Origin: Kineococcus endophyticus | GTDB taxonomy: Bacteria > Actinomycetota > Actinomycetes > Actinomycetales > Kineococcaceae | Reading direction: 5' to 3' | Length of the DNA stretch: 64,000 nucleotides | Assembly: GCF_040796495.1 (NCBI RefSeq) | Contig: NZ_JBFNQN010000002.1 | Coordinates: 248,001 to 312,000, forward strand | Shown: one piece after another, positions 34,393-42,564 of the stretch | Position numbering within the stretch: position 1 is the stretch's first letter | How the letters are laid out: every line of letters begins with the position of its first letter | Program-made: the position numbers and the translations under genes | The notes under the pieces: model-generated | Database searches by the model: none | Told to the model about the DNA's origin: nothing | The model's input: only the letters and a program-made list of their open reading frames with translations

Positions 34393-35151
34393 TCAGTCGA
34401 GGAGACCGCGCAGCAGCGCGGCCGTGTCGTCGCAGTGCTCCTCCATGGCCCGGCGGGCACGGGAGCCGTCGCCGTCGAGCACGGCCCGGACGATCCGCGC
34501 GTGCTGCCGGTCGGAGTGGTCGATGTTCGTGCCGAGCACGGGGATCGCCGTGAGCATCTCGTGGACCCCGGCCTGCACGGAGGTGACGGCCTCGAGCACG
34601 AGGTCGGAGCCGGCGAGGGTCGCGACCGTCAGGTGGAACCGCGAGTCGGCCTGCCGGTGGGTCGAGGGTTCCGTGGCCTCCAGGACGGCGGTGTGCGCCG
34701 CCTCGAGCCGGTCCCGCTGCTCGGGCGTGAGGTCCCGCGTCGCCGCGAGGTGCGCGGCACCGGGTTCGACGATGCGTCGGAAGTCGAGCGTGTCGAGCCA
34801 CGCCTGCCGCCGCGCCTGCCGCTGCTGGGCTCCCACCCGCCGCGGCAGGGTCGGGGCCATCGTCACGACGGTCCCGCCCCCGCGGCCCCGCTTCGTCTCC
34901 ACCATGCCCGCCGCGCGCAGGGCGGCGATCGCCTCGCGCAGCGTGGCCCGCGAGACCCCCAGCCGCGTCGCGAGGTCACGTTCGGTCGGCAGCGCGGAAC
35001 CCCGCGGGAACACCCCGAGGCGGATGGCGGTGCCGAGCTGTTCCACGCACGCCTCGAACGCGTGCTGCCCCCGCACGGGGTGCAGCACGAGCCAGCCGAG
35101 CCCGGGCGCGTCGCCGGCACCCCGGGGCGTGGCGTCGGCGTCGGCGAGCAT
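34393..35151 (-). CDS. FadR-family (GntR/FCD) transcriptional regulator
   Basis: This 252-aa regulator has an N-terminal GntR winged helix (about 28-95: GSALPTERDLATRLGVSRATLREAIAALRAAGMVETKRGRGGGT) split here for length, and a C-terminal all-helical FCD domain (about 110-245) with metal-ligand-type His and Asp residues (DSRFHLTVATLAGS). It leads the ethanolamine-type operon; 28 nt separate it from the ligase gene. A 16-bp palindrome 38 bp upstream is the likely autoregulatory operator. ATG 35151 is used. Confidence 0.88.
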   Translation of the reverse strand: MLADADATPRGAGDAPGLGWLVLHPVRGQHAFEACVEQLGTAIRLGVFPRGSALPTERDLATRLGVSRATLREAIAALRAAGMVETKRGRGGGTVVTMAPTLPRRVGAQQRQARRQAWLDTLDFRRIVEPGAAHLAATRDLTPEQRDRLEAAHTAVLEATEPSTHRQADSRFHLTVATLAGSDLVLEAVTSVQAGVHEMLTAIPVLGTNIDHSDRQHARIVRAVLDGDGSRARRAMEEHCDDTAALLRGLLD

Positions 35152-35188
35152 GCGCGTCAGTGTGCCGACGCCCGCAGCCGCCGTCAAT

Positions 35189-35204
35189 GGTCTGATCTCA
35201 GACC
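35189..35204. promoter_or_regulatory. FadR-type operator palindrome
   Basis: GGTCTGA (35189-35195), TC, TCAGACC (35198-35204), a perfect inverted repeat with the GGTC/GACC half-sites common in FCD-type GntR operators. It is 38 bp upstream of the regulator's ATG and would control the six-gene operon. Confidence 0.7.
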
Positions 35205-35278
35205 TTTGGGTGCCGGGTTTCGCCCCCGCGCCCCCGCCGGGAACGGGCACCCTCACGGGGACCGGCCCGGACGTGGAA

Positions 35279-35315
35279 GGGCCCGGACCGCGCACGAGGT
35301 GCGCGGCCCGGGCCC
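35279..35315 (-). terminator. Strong hairpin terminator of the GH127/ABC operon
   Basis: GGGCCCGG (35279-35286) plus CCGCGCA (35288-35294) pair with TGCGCGG (35300-35306) plus CCGGGCCC (35308-35315): a 15-bp stem with one mismatch and a 5-nt loop, 12 bases after the last permease gene's stop (reading leftward). Confidence 0.75.
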
Positions 35316-35327
35316 GGTCTGGGGGGC

Positions 35328-36251
35328 TCAGCCCTTGACGGCCCCCGAGGCGAGGCCCGCCACGTAGAACCGCTGCAGGGCGACGTAGAGGATGACGCAC
35401 GGGATCATCGCGACGACGGCGCCGGCCACGAGGTAGCCGTAGTTCACGGCCCCGTAGGCACCGGACTGCAGGTTCACCAGGGACAACGGCAGCGTGTAGA
35501 GCCGGTCGTCGGTGAGGAACGTCAGTGCGCCGAGGAACTCGGTCCAGCTGGCGAGGAAGGCGTAGAGCGCACTCGTCGCCATCCCGGGGATCAGCATGGG
35601 CCGCAGCACTGAGACCAGGGCCCGCATGGTCCCGGCGCCGTCGACGCGGGCCGAGTCCTCGATCTCGGCGGGGATCGTCTCGAAGGCGTTGCGCATGACG
35701 AAGACGCCGAAGGGCAGGTTGACCGTCGTGTAGAAGAGCACCAGGCCCAGGCGGGAGTCGGTCAGTCCCATGGCGTTCATCTGCAGGTACAGCGGCGTGA
35801 TGATCGCCTGGAACGGGACCATCATCGTCACGACGACGAGGCCGAACAGGACGTTGCGGCCGCGGAAGGTGAACCGGCCGAAGCCGTACCCCGCCAGCGT
35901 CGCGACGACCGCGGTGAGCACCGCGGTCCCGACGGCGACGACGAGGCTGTTGCCCACCGAGCGCAGGATGTCGAGGTCGCTGCTGAACAGGGCCGAGAAG
36001 TTGGCCGTCGTGAGGGAGAACAGGTCCCCCGCCTTCGGGTCGGTCGCCACGATCGCGTCGTTGGACTGGAACGAGCGCAGGACCGACCACACCAGCGGGA
36101 CGAGGAACACGAGGGCGGCGAGGGTCCCGCCGAGCCAGTAGAGCGTGAGCTTGGTGCGGCTCTCGGCGCGGCCGGCCGCGGCCGCCCCGCGGGTGTTCCG
36201 GACCCGCAGGTCCTGCGGGGCCCCGGTCTTCGTGAGAGTGGCCACGGTCAT
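35328..36251 (-). CDS. CUT1 sugar ABC transporter permease (MalG type)
   Basis: This 307-aa inner-membrane permease has six TM helices and the EAA loop ARVDGAGTMRALVSVLRPMLIPG that contacts the ATPase. Its ATG overlaps the upstream permease stop (ATGA). With the MalF-type permease and the lipoprotein it forms an importer for the sugar released by the GH127 enzyme, presumably an L-arabinose oligomer. No ATPase gene is in the operon, so a shared MsiK-like ATPase is expected. Confidence 0.9.
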   Translation of the reverse strand: MTVATLTKTGAPQDLRVRNTRGAAAAGRAESRTKLTLYWLGGTLAALVFLVPLVWSVLRSFQSNDAIVATDPKAGDLFSLTTANFSALFSSDLDILRSVGNSLVVAVGTAVLTAVVATLAGYGFGRFTFRGRNVLFGLVVVTMMVPFQAIITPLYLQMNAMGLTDSRLGLVLFYTTVNLPFGVFVMRNAFETIPAEIEDSARVDGAGTMRALVSVLRPMLIPGMATSALYAFLASWTEFLGALTFLTDDRLYTLPLSLVNLQSGAYGAVNYGYLVAGAVVAMIPCVILYVALQRFYVAGLASGAVKG

Positions 36252-37144
36252 CCCTCCTTCTCGCGCAGCAGCCGGAACTGGGCGGCCGTCACCAGACCGA
36301 TGACGACGACCAGGACGATCGAGAGCGCGGAGGCCGCACCGAGCTGGAGCTGGACGAAACCGCGCTGGTAGACGTACATGACGACCGTCTGTGTGTCCGT
36401 CCCCGGTCCGCCGCGGGTGAGGACGTAGAACTGGGTGAACGCGAGCAGCGAGCCGATGACGGAGATGACCAGGCTCATGGCGATGGTGCGGCGCAGCATG
36501 GGGATCGTGATGCTCCGCTCGCGCTGCCACCACGACGCGCCGTCCATCTCGGCCGACTCGTAGACGTCGCGCGGGATGCCCTGCATGCCACCCATGAGCA
36601 GCACCATCGTCAGCCCCGACACGGCCCAGACGATCATCACGCAGATGAGCCCCGTCGCGAGCGGCCCGTCGGCCAGCCAGGCCGTCGTCCCGTCGGTGAT
36701 CCCCAGCGTCTCCAGGACGACGTTGACCATGCCCGACCCGGGCTGCGCCTCCAGCACCATGAGGAAGCTCAGCGTCGTGAGCCCGATGACGTACGGGACG
36801 AAGAACACCGTCCGGAACACCGTGGAGAACCGCCGGTTGGCCCGGACCACGACGGCGAGGACGTAGCCGAGCACGAGGATCGGCACGGTCACGATCGCGG
36901 TGTACAGGACCGTGTAGCCCACCGACTTCCAGAACACGGGGTCCGACGCGATGGCCGCGTAGTTGCCGAGACCGATGAACTGGTAGGACCCGATGAGGGG
37001 CCAGTTGGTGAAGGACATGTAGACCGCGAAGACCAGCGGCACGAGCACGAAGACCGTGACGAAGGCGAGGGCCGGCAGCGTCAGGAGCAGACCGGTGCGC
37101 GGCGGGTGGGTGAGGGACCGGGGGTTTCTCTCGAGGGTGCTCAC
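36248..37144 (-). CDS. CUT1 sugar ABC transporter permease (MalF type)
   Basis: This 298-aa permease has six TM helices, the first at about residues 17-40 (GLLLTLPALAFVTVFVLVPL), the extracellular segment FIGLGNYAAIASDPVFW, and the EAA loop ESAEMDGASWWQRERSITIPML. GTG 37144 overlaps the binding-protein stop by 4 nt. It is a useful intact comparator for the fused permease at 44983-46548, which lacks the equivalent of its first ~60 residues. Confidence 0.9.
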   Translation of the reverse strand: MSTLERNPRSLTHPPRTGLLLTLPALAFVTVFVLVPLVFAVYMSFTNWPLIGSYQFIGLGNYAAIASDPVFWKSVGYTVLYTAIVTVPILVLGYVLAVVVRANRRFSTVFRTVFFVPYVIGLTTLSFLMVLEAQPGSGMVNVVLETLGITDGTTAWLADGPLATGLICVMIVWAVSGLTMVLLMGGMQGIPRDVYESAEMDGASWWQRERSITIPMLRRTIAMSLVISVIGSLLAFTQFYVLTRGGPGTDTQTVVMYVYQRGFVQLQLGAASALSIVLVVVIGLVTAAQFRLLREKEG

Positions 37145-38454
37145 AGTTGCGCCTGTTCCAGGATGCGGTCGAAGTCCTTCTGCCCCTGCGCCAGCGCCCC
37201 GTCGAGGTCCCCGTCGAAGACGGCTCGGCGGAACGCCGCGATCCACGGCGAGTCCTGCTGGTTGAACAGCAGGTTGTAGGCGAGCGTCGTCGGGGCGTAC
37301 GCCCCCGCGATCCCGTCCAGCGGCGCCACCGCGAGCGGGAACTTCTCGCGGTACTGCTCGGTGGCGGCGTCGGAGCGGACGGGGATGTACCCGCCGGCGG
37401 GCAGGTTCTCCTGCTGCGGCAGGTCGAGGGCGAACCGGGCGAACTGCCAGGCCCCCGACGCGTTGGCGGCGCCCCGCGGGATGCAGAGGTTGTCCCCGCC
37501 GGCGAAGGTGGCCCGTCCCCCGTCCGGTCCTGGGAGCAGGACGACCCCGGTCTTGGCGCGCATCTCCTCGGAGGCGTTGAGGGCCGCGACGGAGAAGTTC
37601 GCCGGGAAGAGCCCGACCGTGCCGTCGCGGAAGTCCGCGCCCCAGCGGGACCCGTCGCCGGAGAAGTTCCCCTGCGGCATGAGCTTCTCGTCCCACATCG
37701 TCCGGTAGAGCTCGAACGTGCGCCGGACGGCGTCGTTGTCCGCGATCGACCCGCGCTGCTCCCCCACGTCCCCGACGATGTTCGGGGCCTTCGCCGCCCA
37801 GATGTGCGGCTGCACGACGAACCCCAGGATGCCGGCCGCGTTGCCGTCGACCGACCAGCCGTACGTCCCGTCCCCCAGGGCCCCGATCGCCCGGGCCGCC
37901 TCGAGCAGGCCGTCGAAGTCCTGCGTGTGGTCCGCCGGGTCCAGACCGGCCTTCTCGAACAGCTCGGTGTTGTAGAACAGCGCCGAGTTGTCGGCGATGT
38001 ACGGGACGCCGTAGTGCTTCTCGTCCCGCGTCGCGAGAGCCAGCTGGCCGGGGTTCAGCTGGTCGGCGAAACCCAGCTGCTGCACGAGCGGCGTCAGGTC
38101 CGTGAACGAGTCGCGGTAGATGAAGAGCATCGAGTTGATGTCGTCGATGTCCACGATGTCCGGCACGTTCCCGCCGCGGATGGCCGTGGCGAGCTTGGTG
38201 ACGTACTGACCGTCGAGGACGGGTGTCACCTCGACGGTGACGGCGTCCTGCGAGGCGTTGAACGCGTCGACGACCTGCCGGACGCCGACGACCGTCGCCG
38301 CCCGGCACCACAACCGGACGGTCCCGGTCGCGTCCTGGCCGAAGCCGGCGGCCGTGACGTCGGCCTCGGGCAGTTGCGACGCGCAGGAGGGCAGGAGCGC
38401 CGACAGACCGGCGAGCCCTCCCAGCGCGAGCAGGGTCCTGCGGTGGAGCTCCAT
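37141..38454 (-). CDS. Extracellular sugar-binding lipoprotein (family 1)
   Basis: This 437-aa solute-binding protein has a lipobox-type signal peptide with RR (ELHRRTLLALGGLAGLSALLPSC; Cys at about residue 24), suggesting a membrane-anchored lipoprotein exported by Sec or Tat. The mature part has the two-lobe fold segments FNASQDAVTVEVTPV, NVPDIVDIDDINSM, YGVPYIADNSALFYNTELFEKAG and WQFARFALD. The ATG follows GGAGG. It sits between GH127 and two permeases, which points to L-arabinofuranoside-type oligosaccharides as cargo (inference). Confidence 0.9.
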   Translation of the reverse strand: MELHRRTLLALGGLAGLSALLPSCASQLPEADVTAAGFGQDATGTVRLWCRAATVVGVRQVVDAFNASQDAVTVEVTPVLDGQYVTKLATAIRGGNVPDIVDIDDINSMLFIYRDSFTDLTPLVQQLGFADQLNPGQLALATRDEKHYGVPYIADNSALFYNTELFEKAGLDPADHTQDFDGLLEAARAIGALGDGTYGWSVDGNAAGILGFVVQPHIWAAKAPNIVGDVGEQRGSIADNDAVRRTFELYRTMWDEKLMPQGNFSGDGSRWGADFRDGTVGLFPANFSVAALNASEEMRAKTGVVLLPGPDGGRATFAGGDNLCIPRGAANASGAWQFARFALDLPQQENLPAGGYIPVRSDAATEQYREKFPLAVAPLDGIAGAYAPTTLAYNLLFNQQDSPWIAAFRRAVFDGDLDGALAQGQKDFDRILEQAQL

Positions 38455-38492
38455 CGCACCTCCTGGGGAACGAGTTCCGGACCGGGCCGGGG

Positions 38493-40460
38493 TCAGGCCC
38501 GCGGCAGCCAGACGCGCATCGCGCCGAGCTCGCGGTTGGCCCAGGCGTAGTACGGCACGGCCGGGACGACCTGGGTGGCGTCCTCGGCCTGCGGCGCGGG
38601 GTCGTCCCCGGCCGGGCGGTACAGCGGACCCGTCGCGGCGGCCGCCGCCGCGTGCACGGGCAGGTGCAGGACGGTGACCCCCTCGAGCAGGTCGGGGCGG
38701 TGCTCGGCGCGGGCGCCCCGCAGTTCGGCGACGCGGACGCGGACGTCGTCGGCGACGAGGCCGTCGGGCAGGTCGACCTGCTCGACGGCGTAGACGAGCG
38801 GCCCGCGTTCGACGACGACGCAGCCGCGCACGGCGTCGACGCGCGGGTCGGCCTCGACGGGACGGACGGTCATCGGCAGGACGAGTTCGACGACGTCACC
38901 GGCCGCGAACTCCCGGCGCACCCGCAGGTACTCGCCAGGGGTCGTCGCGAGGGCCTCCCCGGCGGCGGTGGCGGTGGCGCCCTCGGCCCACCCGGGGACG
39001 CGCAGCGCGAGCTCGAACTCCCCGGGGGAGTCCAGCACCTCGACGCGGACGGTCCCGTCCCAGGGGTAGTCGGTGCTCACGCGGAGCCGGACCCCGCCGG
39101 CCTCGACCTCACCCGTCGTGAACTGGTGCAGCTGGACCCCGGGAACCCCGTCACGGTCGGCGCTCGTCGCGACGTAGGCGTCGAGCTGGGACAGCGTCCG
39201 CATGATGTTCGGCGGGCAGCAGGCGCAGTCGAACCAGGGCCGCCGGCCGTGCGCGACGCTGCGTTCCTCCTCGGCGTGCGCACCGTGCCGCAGCTGCAGG
39301 GCGTTGACGTAGAAGTACTCCGTCCCGGCCAGGGACACCCCGGGCAGGAAGGCGTTGTAGAGGGTCCGCTCGACCAGGTCGGCGTAGCGCGCCTCCCCCG
39401 TCGCCAGCAGCAGGCGGTAGCTCCACTGCACGCTCGCGATCGCCGCGCAGGTCTCGGCGTAGGCGCGGTCGGGGCCGAGCTCGTAGTGGTCGCCGAACTG
39501 CTCCCAGTCCCAGCGCGCCCCGATGCCGCCCGTCACGTACGTCTTCGAGGCGAGCATCCCCTCCCACTGGCGCACGAGGGCGTCGAGCAGTTCCGCGTCG
39601 CCGGTCTCGGCGGCCACGTCCGCCGCGCCGGCCGTGAGGTAGACGGCCCGGACCGAGTGGCCCTCGGGTGAGGTGGCCTCGCGCACGGGCACGCGGTCGG
39701 AGAAGTACGTCGGTTCGGAGTCGTGCTTCGTCTGGATGATGCCGTGCCCGCGGGCGTCGACGAACCAGCGCGCGAGGTCGAGGTAGGCGCGGTTCCCGGT
39801 CTCGCGGAACAGCTCGACCAGACCCATCTCGACGACGGGGTGTCCGTCGACCTCCTCGGTCTTCCCCGCCCCGAAGGTCGCGACGAGGTGGTCGGCGAGC
39901 TTGACGGCGACGTCGAGCAGGCCGTTGTCGCCCGTGCTGCGGTGGACGGCGACGGCGGCCTGGAAGAGGTGCCCGGCGCAGTAGTGCTCGTGGCTCCAGT
40001 GCAGGTCGGTGTAGCGCTCGCCCTTCCCGCGGACCTGCTGGACGGAGTCGAGGTAGCCGTCCTCGGCCTGCGCGGCCGCGACGACGGCGGTGACCTCGCG
40101 GATCCAGCCGAGGACCTCCTCGTCGGCCTCGCGGCCGTACTCCCACCCCGCCGCCTCGAGCCACTTGTAGACGTCGGAGTCCATGAAGATCGGGCCCTTG
40201 GCCTCGCCCTGCTCGATCCCGGCGGCGATGCGCAGGTTCCGCAGGTTCCCGGCGGTCTCGAGCTTCTCGTAGCCCGTCCGGATCGCCTGGCGGCGGTTGG
40301 CCTGCATGCGCTCGAACCAGAAACCGCCGGTGCTGCGCGAGGCGCCGAGCGGGACGGGCTGCAGCGCCACGGCCGCGTCCGCGGTCGGGGCGACGGGCGC
40401 GTTCACCGGGGAGGTACCGGGCGTGACGGTCAGGTCCGGTCCAGCGGTCGTGCTGGTCAT
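38493..40460 (-). CDS. GH127 beta-L-arabinofuranosidase-like glycoside hydrolase
   Basis: This 655-aa protein lacks a signal peptide, so it is cytoplasmic. The catalytic (alpha/alpha)6 domain of GH127 (former DUF1680) is shown by LGASRSTGGFWFERMQANR, VYKWLEAAGWEYGR, HYCAGHLFQAAVAVHRSTG and the zinc/cysteine-nucleophile cluster FDCACCPPNIMRTLSQL, followed by beta-sandwich domains. Characterised members release L-arabinofuranose from plant glycans. ATG 40460 with GGAGAGC is chosen over the longer open frame. It leads an operon with a sugar importer; a divergent LacI regulator and a clear promoter lie upstream. Confidence 0.9.
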   Translation of the reverse strand: MTSTTAGPDLTVTPGTSPVNAPVAPTADAAVALQPVPLGASRSTGGFWFERMQANRRQAIRTGYEKLETAGNLRNLRIAAGIEQGEAKGPIFMDSDVYKWLEAAGWEYGREADEEVLGWIREVTAVVAAAQAEDGYLDSVQQVRGKGERYTDLHWSHEHYCAGHLFQAAVAVHRSTGDNGLLDVAVKLADHLVATFGAGKTEEVDGHPVVEMGLVELFRETGNRAYLDLARWFVDARGHGIIQTKHDSEPTYFSDRVPVREATSPEGHSVRAVYLTAGAADVAAETGDAELLDALVRQWEGMLASKTYVTGGIGARWDWEQFGDHYELGPDRAYAETCAAIASVQWSYRLLLATGEARYADLVERTLYNAFLPGVSLAGTEYFYVNALQLRHGAHAEEERSVAHGRRPWFDCACCPPNIMRTLSQLDAYVATSADRDGVPGVQLHQFTTGEVEAGGVRLRVSTDYPWDGTVRVEVLDSPGEFELALRVPGWAEGATATAAGEALATTPGEYLRVRREFAAGDVVELVLPMTVRPVEADPRVDAVRGCVVVERGPLVYAVEQVDLPDGLVADDVRVRVAELRGARAEHRPDLLEGVTVLHLPVHAAAAAATGPLYRPAGDDPAPQAEDATQVVPAVPYYAWANRELGAMRVWLPRA

Positions 40461-40500
40461 GAGCTCTCCATCGAGGCGGTGCCGGCGTGTCCGGAAACTC

Positions 40501-40516
40501 CGGAACACGTTTTCTG
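40501..40516. promoter_or_regulatory. Candidate LacI-family operator
   Basis: CGGAACACGTTTTCTG is a near-palindrome with the central CG typical of LacI-family sites (6 of 8 positions symmetric). It overlaps the predicted start of the leftward GH127 transcript. A direct repeat of TCCGGAA (40490-40496 and 40499-40505) adjoins it. Confidence 0.5.
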
Positions 40517-40521
40517 CTCCG

Positions 40522-40550
40522 AATCTAGAACGGGCGCCCTGGCCCGTCAA
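40522..40550 (-). promoter_or_regulatory. Promoter of GH127/ABC operon
   Basis: On the minus strand TTGACG (40550-40545), 17-nt spacer, TAGATT (40527-40522): a good housekeeping-sigma match, with the start predicted near 40515. Confidence 0.7.
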
Positions 40551-40594
40551 GAGCGCGGTAGTCTGCTGCGACTCAACGGGTCGGGAGGTGGGCA

Positions 40595-41590
40595 GTGACG
40601 GAAAGCGTCGTTCCGGTGCGGATCGTGGACGTCGCCGCGCTGGCGGGCGTCTCGGCGGGGACGGCCTCCAAGGCGCTCAACGGGACGGGGCAGCTGCGCG
40701 CCGAGACCCGCGACCGCGTGCGCCGGGCGGCCGAGCAGCTGGGGTTCACCCCGGACCCGGTCGGACGGGGCCTGTCCTCCGGGCGCAGCTACACCGTCGG
40801 GCTCATCACCACCGACAGCTTCGGCCGCTTCTCGATCCCCGTCATGCTCGGCGCGGAGAACGCGCTGGGCGCCGGGGAGATGAGCGTCCTGCTGTGCGAC
40901 AGCCGCGACGACCCGCTGCGCGAGCAGCACTACCTGCGGACGCTGCAGGCACGGCGGGTCGACGGGATCATCGTCACGGGCCGGCGCACCGACCCGCGGC
41001 CGCCGCTGGCCGCCAGCGTCCCGGTCGTCTACGCGTTCACGCCCTCGCAGGACGCCCGGGACACCTCGCTCGTCGCCGACCAGGCGGCCGGCGCCGCCGA
41101 CGCGGTCCAGCACGTCCTGGACCTCGGGCGCCGCCGCGTCGCGCACGTCACCGGTCCGGCCGACCACCACGCCACCCGCGTGCGCGCCGAGGCCGCCGAG
41201 CGGACGGCGGGCGAGGCGTTCGCCGGGCCCGTGCTGCACGGCGACTGGAGCGAGCGCTGGGGACGGCTGGCCGCGGACCTGCTGCTGCGCCGACACCCCG
41301 ACCTCGACGCGGTGACGTGCGGCAGCGACCAGATCGCGCGCGGCCTGTGCGACGGGCTGCGCGACGCGGGCCGCCGGGTGCCGCAGGACGTGGCCGTCGT
41401 CGGGTTCGACGACTGGGACGTCATCGCCCTGGCGTCGCGGCCACCGCTGACGACCGTGAACCTCGGCCTGGAGGCCCTGGGACGGCGCGCGGGGGAACTC
41501 CTGCTGCAGGCCGTGGCCGGAGAGCCCTCTCCCGGGACGACGACGCTCCCGACCCGGCTCGTGGTGCGGGAGTCGACGGTTCCGGCCTGA
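40595..41590 (+). CDS. LacI-family transcriptional regulator
   Basis: This 331-aa regulator has an N-terminal LacI HTH (IVDVAALAGVSAGTASKALNG), hinge helix (GRGLSSGRS) and a periplasmic-binding-protein-like effector domain. It is divergent from the GH127/ABC operon and likely represses it through the site at 40501-40516 until an arabinose-type sugar binds. GTG 40595 has GGGAGG upstream. The formamidase-like gene follows on the same strand after 33 bases. Confidence 0.9.
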   Translation: MTESVVPVRIVDVAALAGVSAGTASKALNGTGQLRAETRDRVRRAAEQLGFTPDPVGRGLSSGRSYTVGLITTDSFGRFSIPVMLGAENALGAGEMSVLLCDSRDDPLREQHYLRTLQARRVDGIIVTGRRTDPRPPLAASVPVVYAFTPSQDARDTSLVADQAAGAADAVQHVLDLGRRRVAHVTGPADHHATRVRAEAAERTAGEAFAGPVLHGDWSERWGRLAADLLLRRHPDLDAVTCGSDQIARGLCDGLRDAGRRVPQDVAVVGFDDWDVIALASRPPLTTVNLGLEALGRRAGELLLQAVAGEPSPGTTTLPTRLVVRESTVPA

Positions 41591-41623
41591 GCGTGGCGTC
41601 CCCGTCGGGGAGAGGATCAACCC

Positions 41624-42544
41624 GTGACTCCCGCACAGCAGGTCCTCCGCCCGGCGCCCGGCACCGTCACCGACGCCTTCGACCCCGCGCTGGAACCGGT
41701 CCTCACGGTCGACAGCGGCGAGCGCTTCACCGTCGAGGCCCTCGACGCGCACGGGTTCACCCGTCGGCCCGAGCACCCCGGCGCCCCCACCCCGCGCCTG
41801 CTCGAGGACGCCGAGGGGCACTGCCTCACCGGCCCGGTCGCCGTCCGCGGCGCCGAACCCGGCGACGTCCTGGCGGTGACGTTCCACTCGATCCGCACGG
41901 GCGACTGGGGCTGGACGGTCGCCGGCATGGACACCCCGCTGAACCAGCGGCTCGGCACCACCGGACGCGTGGACCTGCTGTGGGACGTCGACGGCGGGAC
42001 CGCGACGAACCAGCTGGGGTTCACGGTCGACACCGCCCCGTTCCTCGGTGTCGTGGGGACGACGCCGGCCGCGCCCGGGCGGCACTCGACGATCCCCCCG
42101 CGGCCCGGTCACGGCGGGAACGTCGACTGCCGGTCCCTCGTCGCGGGCTCGACGCTGTTCCTGCCCGTGCACGTCCCGGGCGCGTTGCTGTGCCTCGGCG
42201 ACGGGCACGCCGCGCAGGGCGACGGTGAGGTCTGCGGCACCGCGGTGGAGTGCGCGACGACGACGGAACTCACCGTCTCCGTCGTCGCCGACCCGGCCCT
42301 GCCCACCGTGCACGCGGTGACCCCGACCGAGCGGATCACGTTCGGCTTCGACGCCGACCTGAACGCCGCCACCGACGCGGCCCTGGGGGACCTCGTGACG
42401 TGGGTGGCCGCCGAGCACGAACTCGACCGCCTGACCGCGCTGGCCCTGCTGAGCAGTTGCGCGGACCTGCGCGTCACGCAGGTCGCGAACCGCACGTGGG
42501 GCGTGCACGCCGTCCTGCGCCACGACGCCCTGCGCCGGAGCTGA
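41624..42544 (+). CDS. Acetamidase/formamidase-family protein
   Basis: This 306-aa FmdA/AmdA-type hydrolase would release ammonia from short amides. Conserved parts: GPVAVRGAEPGDVLAVTFHSI, RHSTIPPRPGHGGNVDCRSL (substrate/metal region) and VHVPGALLCLGDGHAAQGDGEV. GTG 41624 is placed 6 nt after GAGGAT, a possible -10 for leaderless expression. Its amide substrate is unknown, and no amide transporter or regulator is adjacent. Confidence 0.85.
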   Translation: MTPAQQVLRPAPGTVTDAFDPALEPVLTVDSGERFTVEALDAHGFTRRPEHPGAPTPRLLEDAEGHCLTGPVAVRGAEPGDVLAVTFHSIRTGDWGWTVAGMDTPLNQRLGTTGRVDLLWDVDGGTATNQLGFTVDTAPFLGVVGTTPAAPGRHSTIPPRPGHGGNVDCRSLVAGSTLFLPVHVPGALLCLGDGHAAQGDGEVCGTAVECATTTELTVSVVADPALPTVHAVTPTERITFGFDADLNAATDAALGDLVTWVAAEHELDRLTALALLSSCADLRVTQVANRTWGVHAVLRHDALRRS

Positions 42545-42564
42545 GCGGCCCCTAGTCTGCGGAC

